Positions 58,158-64,000 of a stretch of 64,000 bases of DNA are shown here, one piece after another (within the stretch, counting starts at the first letter, position 1; the number at the start of each line of letters is the position of its first letter). The notes under the pieces were generated by a model, which saw nothing but the letters and a program-made list of their open reading frames with translations, was not told where the DNA came from and did not search any database. The stretch lies in assembly GCA_050246635.1 (NCBI GenBank), contig JBFWVR010000006.1, forward strand, positions 243,353 through 307,352, in the 5' to 3' direction. A program made the position numbers and the translations under genes. The DNA is from JBFWVR01 sp050246635 (GTDB lineage Bacteria > Acidobacteriota > Vicinamibacteria > Vicinamibacterales > UBA2999).

Positions 58158-60575
58158 GTGACAGGCGCACCGCGGGTCGGCCGCCGTCATGCGCTCCTCT
58201 GGCCGGTCCTGGGGTACCTGGCCGTCGCCATCGTGCTCACCTGGCCCCTTGCGGCCCGCCTGACGTCGGTGCTCGGCGCGCCCGAGGGCGTCGGCGACCC
58301 CTACCTCAACCTCTGGAGCCTCGGCTGGGGGCTCCACGCCTGGACGACGGATCCGGGTGGGGTGCTGGCGGGTGGCGTGTTCGACGCCAACATCTTCCAT
58401 CCGGCCGCGGGTACGCTCACGTACTCGGACCACCTCCTCCTCCAGTCGTTCGTGCTCGCCCCGGTGTACGCGCTCAGCGGCAACCCGGTGCTCTGCTACA
58501 ACCTGCTCCTGATCCTCTCGATTGCGGCGAGCGGGCTGGCGGCCCATGCGCTGGTGCGCGGCGTCACCGGGTCGGAGGCCGGTGCCTGGGCGGCAGGCCT
58601 GGCGTGGGCGGCGTGGCCGTACCGCACCGCCCACTTCCTGCACCTGCAGCTGCAGGCGCTCTACTTCCTCCCGCTGGCGCTCCTGTTCCTGCATCGCGTC
58701 GTGGCCTCGCGCCGCCGGCGCGACGCGGCCGGCACCGGGATCCTCGCGGCCCTGCAGGCCCTGGCCTCGGTGTACTACGGCGTCATGACGATGGTGACGC
58801 TGGCCGTGGGGGCGGTGGCGCTGGCCCTCACCACCGGGCAGTGGAGGAGCAGCCGCCTCTGGCGCCGCCTCGTGCTCGCGGCGGCGGTCGGCGGGCTGCT
58901 CGTCGCGCCCGTCGCGATTGTCTACCTGCGTGCCGGCGCCGAAGGCGGCTTCGGCCGCACGCTCTACGAGGCGTCCAACCACGCCGCGACGCTCCAGAGC
59001 TACACGCAGGTGCCGCCGTCGAACCTCGCGTACGGGGCGACGGGGCTGCTGGCGCCACGGGCGCCGGCACCGGGTGAGCGGGACCGCCGCAGTGTCGAAC
59101 ACCAGATGTTCCCCGGGTTCGTGGTGGTGTTGCTGGCCGTCGTGGGGCTCTGGCGCGGCTGGCGGAGCGACCATCGGCCCGCCGTGGTGACGGCGGCCGC
59201 GCTGGCGGTCACCGGCGGCGTGTTGTCACTCGGGCCGGACGGGGTGCGCTGGCTCTACGCGGCGCTCTACGACCACGTCTTCGGGTTCCAGGCCGTGCGG
59301 GCGCCGGCGCGGTTCAGCGTGGTCGCGATGCTGGGCGGCGTCGTCCTGGCGGGGTACGGCCTGCGGGATCTCACCGCGCGGTGGCCGCGACGTGCGGCCG
59401 CGGTGACGCTCGCCGTGCTCGCGCTGATGGCGACGGAATACGTGAACCGCCCCCTGGCGTACGTGCCCGCGCCGCCGCTCCAGACGGAGGTGGGGCAGTG
59501 GCTGGCGTCAGCGCCCGGGCCCGGCGCGGTGGTCGTGCTCCCCCTCGGGTCGGACACCGACAACACGCCGGCGATGGTGCAGTCCCTGGAGCACTGGCGG
59601 CCGTTGGTCAACGGCTACAGCGGGCAGCGCCCCCCGTTCTTCAGCGCGGTGGTCGAGAGCCTTGCCGTGTTCCCCGCGCCCGAGGCGCTGGTGACGTTGC
59701 GTGAGCTTGGCGTGCGCTTCGTCGTCACGCCCGACCCGGTCGCGACAGGTCCCGCCTCGCCCCTCGTGGAACGGGCGCGGTTCGACGACGGCACGATCTA
59801 CGAGCTGGTGTGGACTCCCGACGCCGAGGCGGCGCTCCGCGACGTCACCACCGCACCGCCACCGCCGCCGGGGCCGGCGCCGTTCGACGTGGGCGAGGTC
59901 GCGGAGTACGAGATCCGCTGGGATGGCGGCCCGGTGGACCTGCCGGCGGGCACGGCCACGCTGCGGGTCCTGGCGGGCGGGCAGGCGCCAGCGGGCGCTG
60001 CTGGCGCGCACTGGACCTTCGAGGCGCTGGCGGGCACGGCGGATTGGGTGACCACGTTCTTCGAGGCGCGGGACCGGTTCGTGACGGCGGTGGACGGTCA
60101 GATGCTGCCGCTGGTGCACGTCCGGGAGATCCGCGAAGGCAAGCGCCGGCTCGATCGGGCGTACGTCTACGACCGCCAGGCCGGCGTCGTGCGCTCCGCC
60201 GAGACGGTCGACGGCGCCCGTGAGGGGACCGGCGTGGCGCTGCCGCTCACCGCCGCGGCCCGTGACGCGCTCGGGGTCTTCTACTACGTCCGGTCGCTGC
60301 CGCTCGAGGCGGGCGACGTGGTGCGAGCGCCCCTCAACGAGGCCGGCCGCGCGCTGGAGCTCGAGCTGACCGTCGGCGGCGTGGAGGACGTGCCAGGACA
60401 CCCCGGCCTGCGTGGCCGGCGGCTGGCGCCACGCATCGGCGCGCGCATCGAGCGGCGCGCGCCGCCGGCAATCACGCTCTGGCTGAGCGACGACGACCGC
60501 CGGATTCCGCTGGCCGCGGTCGTCGAGGCGGGGTTCGGCCGGGTGCGCGCGGACCTTGTAGACTACAGGCGGTGA
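58158..60575 (+). CDS. Membrane glycosyltransferase-like protein fused to DUF3108
   Basis: GTG 58158 gives 805 residues. Residues about 12-430 form ten or more membrane helices with a periplasmic loop; Gly-Asp-Pro-Tyr-Leu-Asn-Leu-Trp near 46-53 resembles the acidic motif of GT-C/YfhO-like glycosyltransferases. A soluble middle part follows. Residues about 575-805 match DUF3108: Ala-Glu-Tyr-Glu-Ile-Arg-Trp-Asp-Gly, Val-Arg-Glu-Ile-Arg-Glu-Gly, Phe-Tyr-Tyr-Val-Arg-Ser-Leu-Pro-Leu and Leu-Ala-Ala-Val-Val-Glu. Such a fusion is unusual. It overlaps ftsE by 4 bp, so it is co-expressed with division genes. The substrate is unknown. Confidence 0.78.
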   Translation: MTGAPRVGRRHALLWPVLGYLAVAIVLTWPLAARLTSVLGAPEGVGDPYLNLWSLGWGLHAWTTDPGGVLAGGVFDANIFHPAAGTLTYSDHLLLQSFVLAPVYALSGNPVLCYNLLLILSIAASGLAAHALVRGVTGSEAGAWAAGLAWAAWPYRTAHFLHLQLQALYFLPLALLFLHRVVASRRRRDAAGTGILAALQALASVYYGVMTMVTLAVGAVALALTTGQWRSSRLWRRLVLAAAVGGLLVAPVAIVYLRAGAEGGFGRTLYEASNHAATLQSYTQVPPSNLAYGATGLLAPRAPAPGERDRRSVEHQMFPGFVVVLLAVVGLWRGWRSDHRPAVVTAAALAVTGGVLSLGPDGVRWLYAALYDHVFGFQAVRAPARFSVVAMLGGVVLAGYGLRDLTARWPRRAAAVTLAVLALMATEYVNRPLAYVPAPPLQTEVGQWLASAPGPGAVVVLPLGSDTDNTPAMVQSLEHWRPLVNGYSGQRPPFFSAVVESLAVFPAPEALVTLRELGVRFVVTPDPVATGPASPLVERARFDDGTIYELVWTPDAEAALRDVTTAPPPPPGPAPFDVGEVAEYEIRWDGGPVDLPAGTATLRVLAGGQAPAGAAGAHWTFEALAGTADWVTTFFEARDRFVTAVDGQMLPLVHVREIREGKRRLDRAYVYDRQAGVVRSAETVDGAREGTGVALPLTAAARDALGVFYYVRSLPLEAGDVVRAPLNEAGRALELELTVGGVEDVPGHPGLRGRRLAPRIGARIERRAPPAITLWLSDDDRRIPLAAVVEAGFGRVRADLVDYRR

Positions 60576-61231
60576 TCGAGACGCACGGCCTCGGCAAGAT
60601 GTACGGCCGGGGGGTGTTCGCCCTCCGCGACCTCACGCTGTCGGTCGGCAAGGGGGAGTTCGTGTTCCTGACGGGCCCGAGTGGCGCCGGCAAGAGCACG
60701 CTCCTGCGGCTGCTGCTCCGGCAGGAGGTGCCAACCGCCGGGGACATCATCGTCAACGGCCGCAACCTGGCCCGCCTGCGGCGCGGGGAGGTCCAGGCGT
60801 ATCGTCGCTCGGTCGGCTTCGTGTTCCAGGACTTCAAGCTGGTGCCGACGAAGACCGTCTTCGAGAACGTCTCCTTCGCCTTGCGTGTGCTTGGCGTCCC
60901 CGTGGACCAGCAGCGCCGCCGCACCTACCAGGTCCTCAAGTGGGTGGGCCTGCAGCACCGGATCAACGCGCTGCCGCCGGAGCTGTCGGGCGGCGAGCAG
61001 CAGCGCATCGCGATTGCCCGCGCGCTCGTGAACGAGCCGCAGCTCGTGCTGGCCGACGAGCCCACCGGCAACCTGGACGACGCGCTGGCGCAGGAGATCC
61101 TCGCGCTGTTCCGGGAGATGAACGCGTCGGGCACGACCGTGCTCTTCGCGACCCACGACGCGGCGCTCATCCGCAGCGCAGGGCGGCGGGTGGTGCATCT
61201 CGAGCACGGCCGCCTCCAGGAGGCCGGATGA
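60572..61231 (+). CDS. ftsE: Cell-division ATP-binding protein FtsE
   Basis: GTG 60572 begins Met-Ile-Glu-Thr-His-Gly-Leu-Gly-Lys-Met-Tyr. The 219-residue ATPase has Walker A Gly-Pro-Ser-Gly-Ala-Gly-Lys-Ser, signature Leu-Ser-Gly-Gly-Glu-Gln-Gln-Arg, Walker B Leu-Val-Leu-Ala-Asp-Glu-Pro-Thr-Gly-Asn-Leu-Asp and the short FtsE-type Phe-Val-Phe-Gln-Asp-Phe-Lys-Leu segment. With FtsX it activates peptidoglycan hydrolases at the division site. It overlaps both neighbours. Confidence 0.95.
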   Translation: MIETHGLGKMYGRGVFALRDLTLSVGKGEFVFLTGPSGAGKSTLLRLLLRQEVPTAGDIIVNGRNLARLRRGEVQAYRRSVGFVFQDFKLVPTKTVFENVSFALRVLGVPVDQQRRRTYQVLKWVGLQHRINALPPELSGGEQQRIAIARALVNEPQLVLADEPTGNLDDALAQEILALFREMNASGTTVLFATHDAALIRSAGRRVVHLEHGRLQEAG

Positions 61232-62118
61232 GGGCCGCCCGCTACGCGGTCGAGGAAGCGGCGGCCAGCATCCGCCGCGCCGGCCGCTCCGCGGCCCTGT
61301 CGGTGGGCACCATCGCCATCGCGTTCCTCACGCTGGGCGGCTTCCTCCTGGTCTCCACGAACCTGCAGCGGGTGGTCTCGCGGTGGGCCGAGGCTGCCGA
61401 GCTCTCGGTGTACTTGCGGGACGGCGCCACGGAGGCCGAACGCGCGGCGCTCGATGCACGGCTGCGGGAACACCCGGCTGTCGCCGCCGTGGAGGCCATC
61501 ACGAAGGCCCAGGCGCTGGAACGGTTTCGCGCGGACTTCCCGGAGCTGGCCGACGTGGCCACGACCCTCGAGGGCAACCCGTTCCCGGCCTCGTTCGAGG
61601 TGCGGATCAAGCCCGATCCCGGCTCGTCCGGCGCCGCCGACGCCCTCGCGGAAGACCTCGCGGACGATCCGGGTGTCGCCGACGTGCGTTACGACCGGCG
61701 CTGGCTGGCGCGCCTGCTGGCGATCGTCGCCGGCGCGCGGGTCGCGGGCCTCATCGTGGCCGGCGTGCTCGTGCTCGGCGCGGCGTTCACCGTGGCGGCC
61801 GTGGTGCGCCTGTCGCTGCATGCGCGTCGTGACGAGATCGAGATCATGGCGCTCGTCGGCGCGCCGTACACGTTCATCCGCGGACCGTTCGTGGTGGAGG
61901 GACTGGTGCTCGGCGGGGCCGGGGCGGCCGTCGCGCTGCTGGGCTTGTGGGCGGGGTTCGTCGGCGTGCGGGCCATGGCCGGCGCGCAGCTCGCGGCGGC
62001 CATGGGCACCGGCGACGTGCTGTTCATCGGACTCGAGCAGGGCGCGCTGCTGGTGCTGGCGGGGGTCGTCGTCGGGGCGCTGGCGGGCACGGCGGCCTCG
62101 CGCGCGGCGCGCGCGTAG
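61228..62118 (+). CDS. ftsX: Cell-division permease FtsX
   Basis: ATG 61228 overlaps ftsE by 4 bp. The 296-residue protein has an N-terminal helix (about 24-45), an extracytoplasmic domain (about 46-165) with Glu-Leu-Ser-Val-Tyr-Leu-Arg-Asp-Gly-Ala-Thr, and three C-terminal helices with Glu-Ile-Glu-Ile-Met-Ala-Leu-Val-Gly-Ala, a typical FtsX coupling motif. It couples FtsE ATP hydrolysis to murein hydrolase activation outside. Confidence 0.94.
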   Translation: MRAARYAVEEAAASIRRAGRSAALSVGTIAIAFLTLGGFLLVSTNLQRVVSRWAEAAELSVYLRDGATEAERAALDARLREHPAVAAVEAITKAQALERFRADFPELADVATTLEGNPFPASFEVRIKPDPGSSGAADALAEDLADDPGVADVRYDRRWLARLLAIVAGARVAGLIVAGVLVLGAAFTVAAVVRLSLHARRDEIEIMALVGAPYTFIRGPFVVEGLVLGGAGAAVALLGLWAGFVGVRAMAGAQLAAAMGTGDVLFIGLEQGALLVLAGVVVGALAGTAASRAARA

Positions 62119-62140
62119 CGCCACGATCGCGCCGCGCGAT

Positions 62141-62170
62141 TTGACAGGAGTGTCTCCGAGTTTTTACACT
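62141..62170 (+). promoter_or_regulatory. Promoter upstream of the 62.2-kb small gene
   Basis: TTGACA (62141-62146), 18 nt and TACACT (62165-62170) form a near-consensus sigma70 promoter. GGAGTGTCTCC (62147-62157) in the spacer is a small palindrome that could be an operator. Confidence 0.65.
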
Positions 62171-62207
62171 GGGAGAAGTTTTGGAACAAACTGAGGCCAA
62201 GGAACGT

Positions 62208-62495
62208 ATGCCGCGATTCCTGACCGACCGTCCCGTTCCGCAGTCGCCCTCGCCGATCATCGAGTTCTACCGCGAGGAATTCCGCCGGCACCATCGGTGC
62301 CTGCGGGCCCAACGTGAATACTTCTCGGAGCAGGCCATCGCGGACGTCGAGTCCGCGCTCCTGCGGATCATCGCCGAGATGGACCGCCTCTCCTCCAAGG
62401 CCGACGCCGACAAGCTCCTGGCTGGGCTCCTCAAGGAATTTGACGTGGTGACCAGGCTTTCGGTCTGGTCGTCGTCACCGCGCAAGGTTCACTGA
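62208..62495 (+). CDS. Hypothetical helical protein, 95 aa
   Basis: ATG 62208 follows AAGGA; a TTG at 62181, ten bases past the promoter, is an alternative adding nine residues. The protein is largely helical (Ile-Ile-Glu-Phe-Tyr-Arg-Glu-Glu-Phe-Arg-Arg-His-His-Arg, then Asp-Val-Glu-Ser-Ala-Leu-Leu-Arg-Ile-Ile-Ala-Glu-Met) and soluble. No family is recognised. It directly precedes the glycerate kinase gene. Confidence 0.65.
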   Translation: MPRFLTDRPVPQSPSPIIEFYREEFRRHHRCLRAQREYFSEQAIADVESALLRIIAEMDRLSSKADADKLLAGLLKEFDVVTRLSVWSSSPRKVH

Positions 62496-62536
62496 TCGGC
62501 TCGCTCGCGACGCTCCGCCGTGACATCGAGGGCGTA

Positions 62537-63790
62537 GTGCGCGCGGGCGTGGCCCGGGCCAGCGCCCGGGCGGCGGTGCTGCGCGCGCTCGCCGATCCAG
62601 CGGTGTCGACGCTGGTGGGGGACGGGCCCGTGTCGCTGATCGCCGCCGGCAAGGCCGCCGCCGCGATGGCGGAGGCCGCGCTGTCGACCCCCCTCGCGGT
62701 GCGTGACGCCCTCGCGGTGGGCACGCACGCCGAACATGCCCCCGGTGGCCGCATCGAGTGGCACGAGGCCGGACATCCCTTTCCCGACGAGCGCAGCATG
62801 GCCGCGGCCGCGCGTGCGCTGGCCCTCGCCAGCCGCGTGCCGACCGACGGGTGCCTGCTCGTGCTCCTCTCCGGCGGCGCTTCCGCCTTGCTGGCCCATC
62901 CGGCCGGGGGCCTCACGCTCAGCGACAAGCGCGCAGCCGTGCGCGCCTTGATGCTGGGAGGCGCGGACATCCACGCCCTCAACACGGTGCGCAAGCACAT
63001 CTCCGCCATCAAGGGCGGCCGCCTGGCTACCGCCTGTCCCGGGCGCACCGTCACGCTGGCCGTCTCGGACGTGGTGGGCGACGACCTCGCGGTCATCGGC
63101 TCCGGCCCGTCGGTCCCTGATCCGTCGACGTGGTCGGATGTCGCGGCGGTGCTCGAGCCGTTTGGGGACCAGCCGGCGCTTGCGCCGGTCGTCGCGTTGT
63201 GCCGGCGCGGGTTGGCGGGTGAGATCCCCGATACGCCAAAGCCCGGGGACCCTCGCATGGCGGGTGTGTCGGCCCGGGTCATCGGCGGTCGTCTGGACGC
63301 CATGGCCGGCGCCTCGGTGGAGGCCGCGGCCCGTGGCTATCGCGTGCTGACGATCGACGAGCCGGTCGTCGGGGATGCGCGCACGGTGGCGCCGCAGTGG
63401 CTGGAACGCGCGCTGACCCTCGCGGGTGCCATGCCCGGCCCCGCGGCGATCACCTCGGGCGGGGAGACGACCGTGACGGTCACCGGGGCCGGCAGGGGCG
63501 GCCGCAACCAGGAGTTCGCGCTCGCGCTCGCCGACCACCTGGCACACCTGGGCCGGCCCGCGGTCGCAGCCAGCATCGGCACCGATGGGATCGACGGCCC
63601 GACACCCGCTGCCGGCGCGGTCGTGGACGGCACGACGCTCGGCCGCGCGTCCGAGCTGGGGCTCGATCCGCCGCGCGCCTTTCTCGATCGCAACGACTCG
63701 TTCGCGTTCTTCAGTGCGCTCGGCGATCTGATCGAGACCGGGCGGACCGATACGAACGTCGGGGATCTGCAGGTGCTGCTGCTCGGCTGA
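62537..63790 (+). CDS. Glycerate 2-kinase (MOFRL/DUF4147 family)
   Basis: GTG 62537 gives 417 residues. Family motifs are Ala-Ala-Gly-Lys-Ala-Ala-Ala-Ala-Met-Ala (about 36-45), Leu-Ser-Gly-Gly-Ala-Ser-Ala-Leu, Thr-Val-Arg-Lys-His-Ile-Ser-Ala-Ile-Lys-Gly-Gly, Ser-Asp-Val-Val-Gly-Asp-Asp, Ser-Gly-Gly-Glu-Thr-Thr-Val-Thr, Gly-Gly-Arg-Asn-Gln-Glu and Thr-Asp-Gly-Ile-Asp-Gly-Pro-Thr. It phosphorylates glycerate to 2-phosphoglycerate. The homologous N terminus seems to extend upstream: the frame is open back past 62492, where a CTG overlaps the previous stop. Confidence 0.93.
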   Translation: MRAGVARASARAAVLRALADPAVSTLVGDGPVSLIAAGKAAAAMAEAALSTPLAVRDALAVGTHAEHAPGGRIEWHEAGHPFPDERSMAAAARALALASRVPTDGCLLVLLSGGASALLAHPAGGLTLSDKRAAVRALMLGGADIHALNTVRKHISAIKGGRLATACPGRTVTLAVSDVVGDDLAVIGSGPSVPDPSTWSDVAAVLEPFGDQPALAPVVALCRRGLAGEIPDTPKPGDPRMAGVSARVIGGRLDAMAGASVEAAARGYRVLTIDEPVVGDARTVAPQWLERALTLAGAMPGPAAITSGGETTVTVTGAGRGGRNQEFALALADHLAHLGRPAVAASIGTDGIDGPTPAAGAVVDGTTLGRASELGLDPPRAFLDRNDSFAFFSALGDLIETGRTDTNVGDLQVLLLG

Positions 63791-63842
63791 TCGGGCGCCT
63801 CGAAATGCAGCCACGGAGGCGGGCAGGCTGGCGCCTGCCATA

Positions 63843-63870
63843 GCAGATTGCAGATTGCAGATTGCAGATT
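63843..63870. repeat. GCAGATT heptamer tandem repeat
   Basis: Four perfect 7-bp units GCAGATT follow the glycerate kinase gene. Confidence 0.9.
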
Positions 63871-63886
63871 GCAGGGCTCAGTCTGG

Positions 63887-64000
63887 AGACATAGGTAACA
63901 GCTCTGTCGGGACACATGGGTAACACTTCGCCACAGCACGCAGGAGGGTTGCGATGCCGTGGCAGGGAGTTTCGCCTGTGGATCTACGACTGGGGTTCAT
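63887..64000 (+). mobile_element. Left end of an IS481-like insertion sequence (partial)
   Basis: AGACATAGGTAACA (63887-63900) and GACACATGGGTAACA (63911-63925) are related repeats typical of the ends of IS481-type elements, and a transposase reading frame starts 30 bp later. The element runs past the window edge, so its right end cannot be seen. Confidence 0.65.
63954..64000 (+). CDS. N-terminal fragment of an IS481-like transposase
   Basis: ATG 63954 follows AGGAGG and encodes Met-Pro-Trp-Gln-Gly-Val-Ser-Pro-Val-Asp-Leu-Arg-Leu-Gly-Phe before the window ends. This start is typical of IS481-family integrase-core transposases with an N-terminal helix-turn-helix. Confidence 0.65.
   Translation, partial: MPWQGVSPVDLRLGF

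Overview
The window is very GC-rich, almost fully coding DNA from a bacterial chromosome. Several traits suggest an Acidobacteriota soil or sediment bacterium, most likely of the Vicinamibacteria type: many secreted zinc and serine peptidases, a TPR-GAF-sigma54 regulator, FtsX-type permeases, ECF sigma factors next to anti-sigma proteins, and intergenic regions full of short tandem repeats. This placement is inferred from gene content and style; there is no rRNA here to confirm it.

Left part (1-20 kb): BrkB/YihY membrane protein, PfpI-like protein, DUF255 thioredoxin-like protein coupled to an enoyl-CoA hydratase homologue, a possible leader peptide ahead of a MATE exporter, DinB-like protein, 2OG-Fe(II) oxygenase, a membrane sensor-like protein divergent from an ECF sigma/NrsF-like pair, tRNA-Leu(UAA), a secreted M20 peptidase followed by a free-standing M20 lid domain, a YpdA-like reductase, a VapBC pair, and several small or envelope proteins. 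Spacers in this part hold most of the repeats.

Middle (20-44 kb): a GxxExxY protein between two inverted 9-bp repeat arrays, a winged-helix/hydrolase/degenerate cyclase fusion, pirin, secreted M13 and S9 peptidases, a DUF1028 protein, an overlapping run of cysteine-dioxygenase-like, signal peptidase, small anchored protein and metallo-beta-lactamase-fold genes, then a signalling block (PilZ-like, TPR-GAF-sigma54 regulator, PP2C phosphatase, outer-membrane barrel, chemoreceptor), and a tesA-ybbA-ybbP operon.

Right part (43.6-64 kb): DksA-like, ferritin-like and folK genes ending at a MITE-like inverted-repeat element; a seven-gene minus-strand run (ECF sigma, anti-sigma, ispH, Spy-like protein, tripartite RND efflux pump); then housekeeping genes pckA, gatB, ftsE and ftsX with a membrane glycosyltransferase-like/DUF3108 fusion embedded between gatB and ftsE, a glycerate kinase, and the left end of an IS481-like insertion sequence cut by the window edge.

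The observations most worth following up are: the secreted lid domain that carries the Gly-Gly-His-Ser motif its peptidase neighbour lacks; the repeat-bracketed GxxExxY gene; the leader-peptide and alternative-hairpin arrangement before the MATE gene; and a group of genes whose -10-like box lies only 9-12 nt before the start codon, suggesting leaderless transcripts.
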